Shown: one piece after another, positions 38,534-46,877 of the stretch | Layout of the letters: every line of letters begins with the position of its first letter | Numbering within the stretch: the stretch's first letter is position 1 | Source: Streptomyces sp. APSN-46.1 | GTDB lineage: Bacteria; Actinomycetota; Actinomycetes; Streptomycetales; Streptomycetaceae | Reading direction: 5' to 3' | NCBI RefSeq assembly: GCF_022815725.1 | Contig: NZ_JALGRF010000016.1 | Location: 1-64,000, forward strand | DNA: 64,000 nucleotides | The notes under the pieces: model-generated | The model's database searches: none | Told to the model about the DNA's origin: nothing | What the model saw: only the letters and a program-made list of their open reading frames with translations | Made by a program: the position numbers and the translations under genes

Positions 38534-39289
38534 TCAGCGGACCGGGTACCCCGCCTCGCGGAGGGTGTTCTTGACCTGGCCGATGCGGAGGTCGCCGAAG
38601 TGGAACACCGACGCCGCGAGGACCGCGTCGGCGCCCGCCGCGATCGCCGGGGGGAAGTGCTCCAGCTTGCCGGCGCCGCCCGAGGCGATCACCGGGACCG
38701 TGACGTGCTCGCGTACGGCCGCGATCATCTCGGTGTCGTAGCCGTCCTTGGTGCCGTCGGCGTCCATCGAGTTCAGCAGGATTTCCCCGGCGCCCAGTTC
38801 GGCCGCCCGGTGTGCCCACTCGACGGCGTCCATGCCGGTGCCCCGGCGGCCGCCGTGCGTGGTGACCTCGAACGAGCCCGAGGCGGTGCGCCGCGCGTCC
38901 ACCGACAGGACCAGGACCTGGCGGCCGAAGCGCTCCGCGATCTCCTGGATCAGTTCGGGGCGGGCGATGGCGGCCGTGTTGACGCCGACCTTGTCCGCAC
39001 CCGCCCGCAGCAGCCGGTCCACGTCGTCCGCGGTGCGGACGCCGCCGCCCACGGTCAACGGGATGAAGACCTGCTCGGCGGTGCGCCGCACCACGTCGTA
39101 CGTGGTCTCGCGGTTCCCGGAGGACGCGGTGATGTCGAGGAAGGTCAGCTCGTCGGCGCCCTCGGCGTCGTACAGCTTGGCCATCTCCACCGGGTCACCC
39201 GCGTCGCGCAGGTTCTGGAAGTTGACGCCCTTGACGACCCGGCCGTTGTCCACGTCCAGGCAGGGGATCACCCGTACGGCGAGGGTCAT
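38534..39289 (-). CDS. hisF: Imidazole glycerol phosphate synthase subunit HisF
   Basis: A 251-aa cyclase. The N-terminal LAVRVIPCLDVDNGRVVKGVNF supplies the catalytic Asp, and FLDITASSGNRETTYDVVRR and GGVRTADDVDRLLRAGADKV are family motifs. It uses ammonia delivered by HisH to form imidazole glycerol phosphate and AICAR. Its start overlaps the RidA gene stop (ATGA). It is the last gene of the hisD...hisF run. Confidence 0.96.
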   Translation of the reverse strand: MTLAVRVIPCLDVDNGRVVKGVNFQNLRDAGDPVEMAKLYDAEGADELTFLDITASSGNRETTYDVVRRTAEQVFIPLTVGGGVRTADDVDRLLRAGADKVGVNTAAIARPELIQEIAERFGRQVLVLSVDARRTASGSFEVTTHGGRRGTGMDAVEWAHRAAELGAGEILLNSMDADGTKDGYDTEMIAAVREHVTVPVIASGGAGKLEHFPPAIAAGADAVLAASVFHFGDLRIGQVKNTLREAGYPVR

Positions 39290-39675
39290 GCCTCGTCTCC
39301 CTTGAACGCCTCGACCTCGACCTCGACGACCATGCTGGGGTCGACGAAGCCGGAGACGATGATCATGGATGCGGCGGGGCGGACCGCGTCGAACAGCTCC
39401 TTGTGGGCGCGGCCCACCTCGTCCACGTCCCGGGCGTGGGTGAGGTACATCCGGGTGCGGACCACGTGCTCGGGTCCGAGCCCGGCCTGTGCGAGGGCCT
39501 TGAAGGCGACGCCGAAGGCCATGATCGCCTGGTCGTACGGGCCTCCGCCGTCGGCCGCGGTGCAGCCGGAGACGAGCACGAGGCCGTTGGGGAGCTGCAC
39601 GGCGCGGGAGTAGCCGATCACGTCCTCGTACGGGCCGCCCGAGGAGATGCGGCGTACGTCGGAGGAGCTGCTCAT
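39286..39675 (-). CDS. RidA (YjgF) family protein
   Basis: A 129-aa protein of the Rid enamine/imine deaminase superfamily. RAVQLPNGLVLVSGCTAADG, then VRTRMYLTHARDVDEVGRAH and the closing SMIIVSGFVDPSMVVEVEVEAF are the usual RidA segments. It overlaps both priA and hisF by four bases, so it is embedded in the his operon. It may remove reactive imines generated in the pathway. This is an inferred role. Confidence 0.88.
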   Translation of the reverse strand: MSSSSDVRRISSGGPYEDVIGYSRAVQLPNGLVLVSGCTAADGGGPYDQAIMAFGVAFKALAQAGLGPEHVVRTRMYLTHARDVDEVGRAHKELFDAVRPAASMIIVSGFVDPSMVVEVEVEAFKGDEA

Positions 39676-40400
39676 GCGGAGACCGCCTTCAGGGCTTCTT
39701 CCAAGGTGAACGCCTTGGCGTACAGGGCCTTGCCCACGATCGCGCCCTCGACGCCCAGCGGCACGAGCGCGGAGAGCGCCCGCAGGTCGTCGAGGGAGGA
39801 GATGCCGCCGGAGGCGACGACCGGCCGGTCGGTGGCGGCGCAGACGTTCCGCAGCAGCTCCAGGTTGGGGCCGGTCAGCGTGCCGTCCTTGCCGATGTCG
39901 GTGACGACGTACCGGGCGCAGCCCTCGGAGTCCAGGCGCGCCAGGGTCTCGTACAGGTCGCCGCCCTCGCTGGTCCAGCCGCGGCCCTTGAGGGTGGTGC
40001 CGCGTACGTCGAGACCGACGGCGATCTTGTCGCCGTGCTCGGCGATGGCCTTGGCGGCCCACTCGGGGGTTTCCAGGGCGGCGGTGCCGAGGTTGACGCG
40101 GGTGCAGCCGGCGGCGAGGGCCGCGGCGAGCGAGGCGTCGTCGCGGATGCCGCCGGAGAGCTCGACCTTGATGTCCATGGCGCCGGTGATCTCGGCGACC
40201 AGGGCGCGGTTGTCGCCGGTGCCGAAGGCGGCGTCCAGGTCGACCAGGTGCAGCCATTCGGCTCCGGCGGCCTGCCAGGCGAGGGCCGCCTCCAGCGGGG
40301 AGCCGTAGGAGGTCTCGCTGCCGGACACCCCGTGCACGAGGCGGACGGCCTGTCCGTCGCGGACGTCGACCGCCGGAAGGAGTTCGAGTGTCTTCGCCAT
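39672..40400 (-). CDS. priA: Bifunctional HisA/TrpF isomerase PriA
   Basis: A 242-aa TIM barrel. LLPAVDVRDGQAVRLV carries the first catalytic Asp and YVVTDIGKDGTLTGPN the second. In Streptomyces and mycobacteria, which lack trpF, this enzyme isomerises both ProFAR (histidine) and PRA (tryptophan). No separate trpF is in the trp genes of this window, which fits. It lies between hisH and the RidA gene with four-base overlaps. Confidence 0.93.
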   Translation of the reverse strand: MAKTLELLPAVDVRDGQAVRLVHGVSGSETSYGSPLEAALAWQAAGAEWLHLVDLDAAFGTGDNRALVAEITGAMDIKVELSGGIRDDASLAAALAAGCTRVNLGTAALETPEWAAKAIAEHGDKIAVGLDVRGTTLKGRGWTSEGGDLYETLARLDSEGCARYVVTDIGKDGTLTGPNLELLRNVCAATDRPVVASGGISSLDDLRALSALVPLGVEGAIVGKALYAKAFTLEEALKAVSA

Positions 40401-41050
40401 CACAGGGTCTCGATCCAGTTGGTGAGGAGCTGGGCTCCGGCGTCGCCGGACTTCTCGGGGTGGAACTGGGTGGCCCACAGGGGCCCGTTCTCCACCGCCG
40501 CGACGAAACGCTCGCCGTGGGTGGCCCAGGTGACCTTGGGGGCGCGGATCAGCGGGTTGGTGACCTCCAGGCTCCAGTCCTTCGCCGCGTACGAGTGCAC
40601 GAAGTAGAACCGGGCGTCGGCGTCCAGGCCCTTGAAGGCCTGGCTGTCGGCCGGGGCCTCGACGGTGTTCCAGCCCATGTGGGGGACGATCGGAGCCTTG
40701 AGCGGGCCGACCGTGCCGGGCCACTCGTCCAGACCCTCGGTCTCGACGCCGTGCTCGATGCCGCGCTCGAAGAGGATCTGCATGCCGACGCAGATGCCCA
40801 TGACCGGACGGCCGCCGGAGAGCCTGCGGCCGATGATCCAGTCGCCGCGGACGTCCTTGAGGCCCCGCATGCAGGCGGAGAAGGCGCCGACACCGGGGAC
40901 GAGGAGTCCGTCGGCGTCCATGGCCTTGTCGTAGTCGCGGGTGATCTCCACGTCCGCGCCGACGCGCGCGAGGGCGCGCTCGGCGGAGCGGACGTTGCCG
41001 AAGCCGTAGTCGAAGACGACGACCGTCTTGGTGGGGCGGGTTGCGCTCAT
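40400..41050 (-). CDS. hisH: Imidazole glycerol phosphate synthase subunit HisH
   Basis: A 216-aa class I glutamine amidotransferase. The nucleophile Cys is in MGICVGMQILFE, and the His-Glu pair is in WATQFHPEKSG. VVFDYGFGNVRS is the oxyanion-side signature. It releases ammonia from glutamine for HisF. The ATG at 41050 was preferred to 41092 because the added residues are unconserved Pro/Arg. The start overlaps the stop of the small membrane-protein gene. Confidence 0.95.
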   Translation of the reverse strand: MSATRPTKTVVVFDYGFGNVRSAERALARVGADVEITRDYDKAMDADGLLVPGVGAFSACMRGLKDVRGDWIIGRRLSGGRPVMGICVGMQILFERGIEHGVETEGLDEWPGTVGPLKAPIVPHMGWNTVEAPADSQAFKGLDADARFYFVHSYAAKDWSLEVTNPLIRAPKVTWATHGERFVAAVENGPLWATQFHPEKSGDAGAQLLTNWIETL

Positions 41051-41214
41051 GCCCAGATCCCTTGGATTCGCAGGACTCCGGCGGCGAGGCACATCGCGGA
41101 GCCGATGGCGAGCAGGATGACGACCGACAGGGGCATCTTCTGCTTCTGGAACGAGTAGACGCCGCCGGCCAGGAACAGGCCGAGGACGATCAGGATGGTG
41201 TTGAGGCCGTTCAC
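41047..41214 (-). CDS. Small two-helix membrane protein in his operon
   Basis: A 55-aa protein from the GTG at 41214, two bases after the hisB stop. Two hydrophobic stretches (about residues 4-20 and 28-48) are separated by the basic turn SFQKQKMP. It overlaps hisH by four bases. It is conserved at this place in Streptomyces his operons; function unknown. Confidence 0.8.
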   Translation of the reverse strand: MNGLNTILIVLGLFLAGGVYSFQKQKMPLSVVILLAIGSAMCLAAGVLRIQGIWA

Positions 41215-41216
41215 GA

Positions 41217-41810
41217 CTAGAGCGCGCCCTTCGTGGAGGGCAGGATTCCGGCGGCGCGCGGGTCGAACTCGGCGGCGTAGCGCAGGGCCCGGGCGAGGGC
41301 CTTGAACTGGCACTCCACGATGTGGTGGGCGTTGCGGCCGTACGGGACGTGGATGTGCAGGGCGATCTGGGCCTGCGCGACGAAGGACTCGAAGATGTGC
41401 CGGGTCATCGTCGTGTCGTAGGAGCCGATCATCGGCGCCATGTTCTCGGGCTCGGTGTGCACGAGGTAGGGGCGGCCGGACAGGTCCACGGTCACCTGGG
41501 CGAGGGACTCGTCGAGCGGGACGGTGCAGTTGCCGAACCGGTAGATGCCCACCTTGTCGCCGAGGGCCTGCTTGAAGGCGGCGCCGAGCGCGAGGGCGGT
41601 GTCCTCGATGGTGTGGTGGGTGTCGATGTGCAGGTCGCCGTCGGTCTTGACCGTGAGGTCGAAGAGGCCGTGGCGACCGAGCTGGTCGAGCATGTGGTCG
41701 TAGAAGCCGACGCCGGTGGAGACGTCTACCTTGCCGGTGCCGTCGAGGTTTATCTCGACGACGACCGAGGTCTCCTTCGTGGTGCGCTCGACCCGTCCGA
41801 TGCGGCTCAT
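41217..41810 (-). CDS. hisB: Imidazoleglycerol-phosphate dehydratase
   Basis: A 197-aa enzyme of the single-function type. The two metal-binding signatures HIDTHHTIEDTALALG and YGRNAHHIVECQFKALARAL are intact. It dehydrates imidazole glycerol phosphate. The start overlaps the hisC stop by four bases (ATGA). Confidence 0.97.
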   Translation of the reverse strand: MSRIGRVERTTKETSVVVEINLDGTGKVDVSTGVGFYDHMLDQLGRHGLFDLTVKTDGDLHIDTHHTIEDTALALGAAFKQALGDKVGIYRFGNCTVPLDESLAQVTVDLSGRPYLVHTEPENMAPMIGSYDTTMTRHIFESFVAQAQIALHIHVPYGRNAHHIVECQFKALARALRYAAEFDPRAAGILPSTKGAL

Positions 41811-42913
41811 GCCTGCTGCTCCTTCTTCAGTGCGCGAACCGCTTCCAGGAACGCGTCGTTCTCGGCGGGGGTGCCGGCGGTGACCCGCAGCCGGCCCGGT
41901 ACGCCGTTGTCCCTGACCAGGACACCCTGGTCGAGGATCTTCTGCCATGCGGTGTGCGCGTCCTCGAACCTGCCGAACTGGATGAAGTTCGCGTCGGACT
42001 CGGTGACCTCGTAGCCGATGGCCCGCAGCTCGACGACGAGGCGGTCCCGCTCGGCCTTGAGCTGCTCGACGTAGCCGAGCAGGGTGTCGGTGTGCTCCAG
42101 GGCGGCCAGCGCGGTCGCCTGGGTCACGGCCGACAGGTGGTACGGCAGGCGCACCAGCTGGACGGCGTCGACCACGGCGGGGTGCGCGGCCAGGTAGCCC
42201 AGGCGCAGGCCGGCGGCGCCGAAGGCCTTGGACATGGTCCGGGAGACCACCAGGTTCGGCCGGCCCTCGATCAGCGGCAGGAGGGAGTCCCGGTGGCTGA
42301 ACTCGACGTACGCCTCGTCCACGATCACCAGGGACGGCTTGGCCGCCTGCGCGGCCTCGTAGAGGGCGAGGACCGTCTCCGCCTCGACCGCGGTACCCGT
42401 GGGGTTGTTGGGCGAGGTGATGAAGACGACGTCCGGCTTGTGCTCGGCGATCGCCCGCTCCGCCGCCTCCACGTCGATGGTGAAATCCTCGTGGCGCGGG
42501 CCGGAGATCCAGCCCGTCCCGGTGCCGCGCGAGATCAGCGCGTGCATCGAGTACGAGGGCTCGAACCCGATCGCGGTGCGGCCGGGCCCGCCGAAGGTCT
42601 GCAGCAGCTGCTGGATGACCTCGTTGGAGCCGTTGGCGGCCCAGACGTTCTCGCGCCCGACCGGGTGCTTGGCCGTACGGGTGAGGTAGGCGGCGAGCTC
42701 GGTGCGCAGCTCGACCGCGTCCCGGTCGGGGTAGCGGTTGAGGGTGCGGGCCGCTTCGGCGACGCGCTCGGCGATCCGCCGCACGAGCGCGTCGGGCAGC
42801 TCGTACGGGTTCTCGTTGGTGTTCAGCTGGACGGGCACGTCGAGCTGCGGGGCGCCGTACGGGGTCTTGCCGCGCAGCTCGTCCCGGATGGGGAGGTCGT
42901 CGATGCCGGTCAT
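41807..42913 (-). CDS. hisC: Histidinol-phosphate aminotransferase
   Basis: A 368-aa PLP aminotransferase, fold type I. The PLP-Lys is in SRTMSKAFGAAGLRLGY, with ITSPNNPTGTAV and IVDEAYVEFSHRDS also present. It converts imidazole acetol phosphate to histidinol phosphate. It overlaps hisD and hisB by four bases. Confidence 0.96.
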   Translation of the reverse strand: MTGIDDLPIRDELRGKTPYGAPQLDVPVQLNTNENPYELPDALVRRIAERVAEAARTLNRYPDRDAVELRTELAAYLTRTAKHPVGRENVWAANGSNEVIQQLLQTFGGPGRTAIGFEPSYSMHALISRGTGTGWISGPRHEDFTIDVEAAERAIAEHKPDVVFITSPNNPTGTAVEAETVLALYEAAQAAKPSLVIVDEAYVEFSHRDSLLPLIEGRPNLVVSRTMSKAFGAAGLRLGYLAAHPAVVDAVQLVRLPYHLSAVTQATALAALEHTDTLLGYVEQLKAERDRLVVELRAIGYEVTESDANFIQFGRFEDAHTAWQKILDQGVLVRDNGVPGRLRVTAGTPAENDAFLEAVRALKKEQQA

Positions 42914-44259
42914 GCCCGCGGAACCTTCCACCCGCTGTGCTTGTCCGGTTCGGCTCCGCCAAAACGCGCCTTGAGGGCCGCGCCGTGCGCCGGCAGGTCC
43001 TCGGCCTCGGCGAGCGTCACCACGTGGTGGGTGACCTCGGCGAGGGCGTCGCGCGTGTAGTCGACGATGTGGATGCCGCGCAGGAAGGACTGCACGGACA
43101 GGCCGGAGGAGTGGCAGGCGCAGCCGCCGGTGGGCAGCACGTGGTTCGACCCGGCGCAGTAGTCGCCGAGGGAGACCGGGGCCCACGGGCCGACGAAGAT
43201 CGCGCCGGCGTTGCGCACCCGGGCGGCCCAGGCGGCGGCGTCGGCGGTCTGGATCTCCAGGTGCTCGGCCCCGTACGCGTCGACGACCTTCAGGCCGTCC
43301 TCCAGGCTGTCCACCAGCACGATCGCGGACTGCTTGCCCGCGAGCGCCGGCTTGATCCGGTCCTCGACGTGCTTGGTGGCCGCGACCTGCGGCTCCAGCT
43401 CCTTCTCGACGGCGTCCGCGAGCTCCGCGGAGTCCGTGACGAGGACGGCGGCGGCCAGCGGGTCGTGCTCGGCCTGGCTGATCAGGTCGGCGGCGACGTG
43501 CACCGGGTCGGCCGTGGAGTCCGCGAGGACGGCGATCTCGGTGGGGCCGGCCTCGGTGTCGATGCCGATGCGGCCCGTGAAGTAGCGCTTGGCCGCGGCG
43601 ACCCAGATGTTGCCGGGGCCGGTCACCATGTTGGCGGGCGCGCACTCGTCAGTCCCGTACGCGAACATCGCGACAGCCTGGGCGCCACCGGCCGCGTACA
43701 CCTCGTCCACGTCGAGCAGCGCGCACGCGGCGAGGATCGTCGGGTGCGGCAGGCCGCCGAACTCTTTTTGCGGCGGGGAGGCGAGCGCGATCGACTCGAC
43801 GCCCGCTTCCTGCGCCGGGACGACGTTCATGACGACGGAGGACGGGTACACGGAACGGCCGCCCGGGGCGTACAGCCCCACGCGCTCGACCGGAACCCAC
43901 TTCTCGGTCACGGTTCCGCCGGGGACCACCTGGGTGGTGTGCTCCGTGCGGCGCTGGTCGCGGTGCACGATCCGGGCGCGCCGGATCGACTCTTCGAGTG
44001 CTGCGCGCACGGCCGGGTCGAGCTCGTCCAGAGCGGTCTTGAGCGCCTCGGCGGGCACCCTGACCTGCTCCAGCTTCACTCCGTCGAACTTCTGCGCGTA
44101 CTCGATCAGCGCCGCCGTGCCACGATGATGGACGTCCTCGCAAATGGGCCGCACCTTCTCCAGGGCGGCTTCCACGTCGAACTCGGCACGGGGCAGCAGA
44201 TCGCGCAGGGCTCCACCCTCGGGGAGGGTGTCACCGCGCAGGTCGATACGAGAGATCAC
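42910..44259 (-). CDS. hisD: Histidinol dehydrogenase
   Basis: A 449-aa zinc enzyme that oxidises histidinol to histidine in two NAD steps. GIDTEAGPTEIAVLADSTADP and SNHVLPTGGCACHSSGLSVQSF are the family signatures, the latter near the zinc site. It is the first gene of the hisD-C-B-orf-H-priA-ridA-F unit. Its promoter lies in the 124-base gap shared with the divergent gene at 44384. Confidence 0.97.
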   Translation of the reverse strand: MISRIDLRGDTLPEGGALRDLLPRAEFDVEAALEKVRPICEDVHHRGTAALIEYAQKFDGVKLEQVRVPAEALKTALDELDPAVRAALEESIRRARIVHRDQRRTEHTTQVVPGGTVTEKWVPVERVGLYAPGGRSVYPSSVVMNVVPAQEAGVESIALASPPQKEFGGLPHPTILAACALLDVDEVYAAGGAQAVAMFAYGTDECAPANMVTGPGNIWVAAAKRYFTGRIGIDTEAGPTEIAVLADSTADPVHVAADLISQAEHDPLAAAVLVTDSAELADAVEKELEPQVAATKHVEDRIKPALAGKQSAIVLVDSLEDGLKVVDAYGAEHLEIQTADAAAWAARVRNAGAIFVGPWAPVSLGDYCAGSNHVLPTGGCACHSSGLSVQSFLRGIHIVDYTRDALAEVTHHVVTLAEAEDLPAHGAALKARFGGAEPDKHSGWKVPRA

Positions 44260-44299
44260 CTCCCAATTCTCTCAGACCGCCTCGGGCCACCGTTCGCCC

Positions 44300-44316
44300 G
44301 TATCACTGGCTGATAC
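44300..44316. promoter_or_regulatory. Palindrome between hisD and divergent gene
   Basis: GTATCA-ctggc-TGATAC, a perfect 6-bp inverted repeat, centred in the 124-base divergent promoter region 41 bases before hisD. It is a candidate operator for one or both directions. No regulator is assigned. Confidence 0.4.
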
Positions 44317-44383
44317 ACGCCCCGGCTGTCACTGCCGCCCGTTAGCGTTCCCTTACACGTATGTGAAGCGGAGGGGGGCCGCC

Positions 44384-46087
44384 ATGACCGAGGCACGGAC
44401 CGAGGCACGTCCGGGCGAGGAACCGGCGGATCTCACCGACGCGGAGCGCCGGATGTGGGGCGCGTACCGCACCGGCAGCGTCTGCGACCTCAGCGCGCGG
44501 GAGCGGGAGCGGAACGGCGACGCGCGTCCCGACTCGAACGCGGACCTGGCGGACCGGAACGCGGCCCGCGACGCGGACCGGAACCCGGGCCGGAGTCCGG
44601 ACCCGGACGATCCGCACGGGCAGCCCGTCTGGGGCCCCGAGCGCAGCGTCCGGGCCGGGGTGGTGGCGCTGCTGCTGCTCCACGGGCCGCCGCCCGTGCC
44701 GGGCCGGGTGGCCTCGCTCAAGCTGCGCGGCGTGCGGATCACCGGGCGGCTCGATCTCTCCGGCGGCACGGTCCAGCCGTACGTGGAGTTCCAGTCCTGC
44801 CGCTTCGACCGCGAGATCCAGCTGTCCGAGACCCGCTTCGGCACCCTGCGCATGGTCAACTGCGCGATACCCCGGCTGGAGGCGGCCCGGCTGCACACCG
44901 AGGGCGATCTGCACCTGCCGCGCTGCCGGGTGGCGCGCGGGATCCGGCTCACGGACGCCCAGATCGGCACCGACCTGCTGATCAGCCAGGCCTCGGTACA
45001 GCGCGACAGCAAGGGGCGGGCGATCGCCGCCGACGGGCTGTCGGTCGCCCAGGACTTCCAGGGCGAGCTGCTGGAGGCGTACGGGGAGGTCAGCCTGCGC
45101 GGCGCGCATGTCGGCGTGTCGATGAACCTGCGCGGGGCCCGGCTGCGGAACCCGTACGGGCGGCGCGCGCTGAACGCCCCGCAGCTGACCGTCGGGCGGA
45201 CCCTGTACCTGACCTCCATCGCCACGGACTACGTACCCGGCGGCTCGGGCTCCTCCACTCCCCCGTACGGGATCCCCCAGACGCCCGCGCCGGGGCAGCG
45301 GGCGCAGCGCTTCGAGTGCCGGGGCGGACTGCGCCTGGACGACGGCCGCTTCGGGGACGCGGTCGACTTCTACGGGGCGCGGTTCGCGCTGGCCGACGAT
45401 CAGGAGGTCTCGCTGCGCCGGATCCAGACGCCGGAGCTCCGGTTCGTGGGTGAGCGCCCCCAGCGGGGGCGGGTGGTGCTGTCCGGCGCGAAGGTGGTCA
45501 AGCTGGTGGACACCTCCACGAGCTGGCCGGGCCCGGGCGGGGTGTCCATCGAGGGATTCGTCTACGAGAACCTCGCGCCCCGGGGCCACTTCCCCCTCTC
45601 CCGCCGGCTGGAGTGGGTGGAGGCGGCCACGCCCGAGTACTCGCCGGAGCCGTACGAGCGGCTGGCCGCCGTACTGCGGGCCAGCGGAGAGGATGCGGAC
45701 GCCCGCGAGGTGCTGCTCGCCAAGCAGCGCCGCCGCAGGGCGACGCTGCCGCCCGCCGCGAAGGCGTGGGGCCACGTCCAGGACTGGACGGTGGTCTACG
45801 GCTACCGCCCGGGCCGGGCCGCGCTGTGGATGGCGGTGCTGTGGGCGGCGGGGACGCTGCTGTTCTCCCGGCTCGATCCGCCGGCCATCAAGCAGAACGA
45901 GCACCCGCAGTGGAGCGCCGCCCTGTACGCGCTGGATCTGCTGCTCCCGGTGATCGACCTCGGCCAGCAGGGGCAGTGGAAGCTGACCGGCGGCTGGCAG
46001 TGGGGTGCGGCGGCCCTGGTGATGCTGGGGTGGATCCTGGCCACGACGGTGGCGGCGGGAGCCTCACGGCTGCTGAGGCGGGGGTGA
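44384..46087 (+). CDS. Large membrane-anchored hypothetical protein
   Basis: A 567-aa protein. After a charged, Asp/Arg-rich N-terminus (residues about 1-85), residues 100-330 show repeated short strands (SLKLRGVRITGRLDLSGG, QLSETRFGTLRMVNC, SLRGAHVGVSMNLRGARL) that suggest a right-handed beta-helix of the pentapeptide-repeat sort. Two C-terminal hydrophobic helices follow (AALWMAVLWAAGTLLF and AALVMLGWILATTVAAG). Some databases call relatives 'membrane-associated oxidoreductase', but no cofactor motif is visible. The ATG at 44384 has GGAGGGGG upstream. Confidence 0.75.
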   Translation: MTEARTEARPGEEPADLTDAERRMWGAYRTGSVCDLSARERERNGDARPDSNADLADRNAARDADRNPGRSPDPDDPHGQPVWGPERSVRAGVVALLLLHGPPPVPGRVASLKLRGVRITGRLDLSGGTVQPYVEFQSCRFDREIQLSETRFGTLRMVNCAIPRLEAARLHTEGDLHLPRCRVARGIRLTDAQIGTDLLISQASVQRDSKGRAIAADGLSVAQDFQGELLEAYGEVSLRGAHVGVSMNLRGARLRNPYGRRALNAPQLTVGRTLYLTSIATDYVPGGSGSSTPPYGIPQTPAPGQRAQRFECRGGLRLDDGRFGDAVDFYGARFALADDQEVSLRRIQTPELRFVGERPQRGRVVLSGAKVVKLVDTSTSWPGPGGVSIEGFVYENLAPRGHFPLSRRLEWVEAATPEYSPEPYERLAAVLRASGEDADAREVLLAKQRRRRATLPPAAKAWGHVQDWTVVYGYRPGRAALWMAVLWAAGTLLFSRLDPPAIKQNEHPQWSAALYALDLLLPVIDLGQQGQWKLTGGWQWGAAALVMLGWILATTVAAGASRLLRRG

Positions 46088-46121
46088 CGGGCGCCCGCTC
46101 CGGGCCATTACCCTGTGCCTC

Positions 46122-46862
46122 GTGACCACCGTTCGCCTGCCCCTCTTCCCGCTCAATCAGGTGCTGTTCCCGGGCCTCGTGCTGCCGCTGAACATCTTCG
46201 AGGAGCGTTATCGCGCCATGATGCGCGACCTGCTGAAGGCGGGCGAGGACGAGCCGCGGCGGTTCGCGGTCGTCGCCATCCGCGACGGCCGGGAGGTCGC
46301 ACCGACCGCGCCCGGTCTGCCGGACCAGACGGCGCTGCCCGAGCGGGGCCCGGCGGCGGGCTTCGGCGCGGACCCGATCCAGGCCTTCCACCGGGTGGGC
46401 TGCATCGCGGACGCGGCGGCGATCCGGGAGCGGGAGGACGGCAGCTTCGAGGTCATGTCCACGGGTACGACGCGGGTCCGCCTGCTCTCCGTGGACTCCT
46501 CGGGCCCGTACCTGGTCGCGGAGCTGGAGGAACTCCCCGAGGACGCGGGCGACGGCGCGGGTGCGCTCGCCGAGGGTGTGCTGCGGGCGTTCCGCAACTA
46601 CCAGAAGCGGCTGGCGGGAGCCCGCGAACGCTCCCTGGCGCCGGCCAGCGAACTCCCCGACGAGCCGTCGGTGGTGTCCTACCTGGTGGCGGCCGCGGCC
46701 GTGCTGGACATTCCGGCCAAGCAGCGCCTCCTTCAGGCCCCGGACACCGCGACCCGGCTCGCGGAGGAGCTGGCGCTGCTGCGTACGGAGACCGCGGTGA
46801 TCCGCCATCTGCCGTCCCTGCCGGCGGTGGACCTGACCCGCGCGCCGACGAGCCCGAACTAA
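46122..46862 (+). CDS. LON substrate-binding domain protein
   Basis: A 246-aa protein with the LON N-terminal (PUA-like) domain and no ATPase or protease domain. It opens RLPLFPLNQVLFPGLVLPLNIFEERYRAM and continues with a beta-rich region and C-terminal helices. It may bind substrates or RNA-like ligands. The stop codon TAA is formed with the mobile element: TA belongs to the target site and the next A to the element. Removing the element would give AAC-TAG, so the protein's C-terminus is unchanged by the insertion. Confidence 0.9.
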   Translation: MTTVRLPLFPLNQVLFPGLVLPLNIFEERYRAMMRDLLKAGEDEPRRFAVVAIRDGREVAPTAPGLPDQTALPERGPAAGFGADPIQAFHRVGCIADAAAIREREDGSFEVMSTGTTRVRLLSVDSSGPYLVAELEELPEDAGDGAGALAEGVLRAFRNYQKRLAGARERSLAPASELPDEPSVVSYLVAAAAVLDIPAKQRLLQAPDTATRLAEELALLRTETAVIRHLPSLPAVDLTRAPTSPN

Positions 46863-46877
46863 GACTTGATCCGCAAT
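46862..46877 (+). repeat. Left terminal inverted repeat
   Basis: AGACTTGATCCGCAAT, the exact reverse complement of 49162-49177. It is flanked on the outside by TA (46860-46861), matching the TA at 49178-49179, which is the presumed target-site duplication. Confidence 0.9.
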
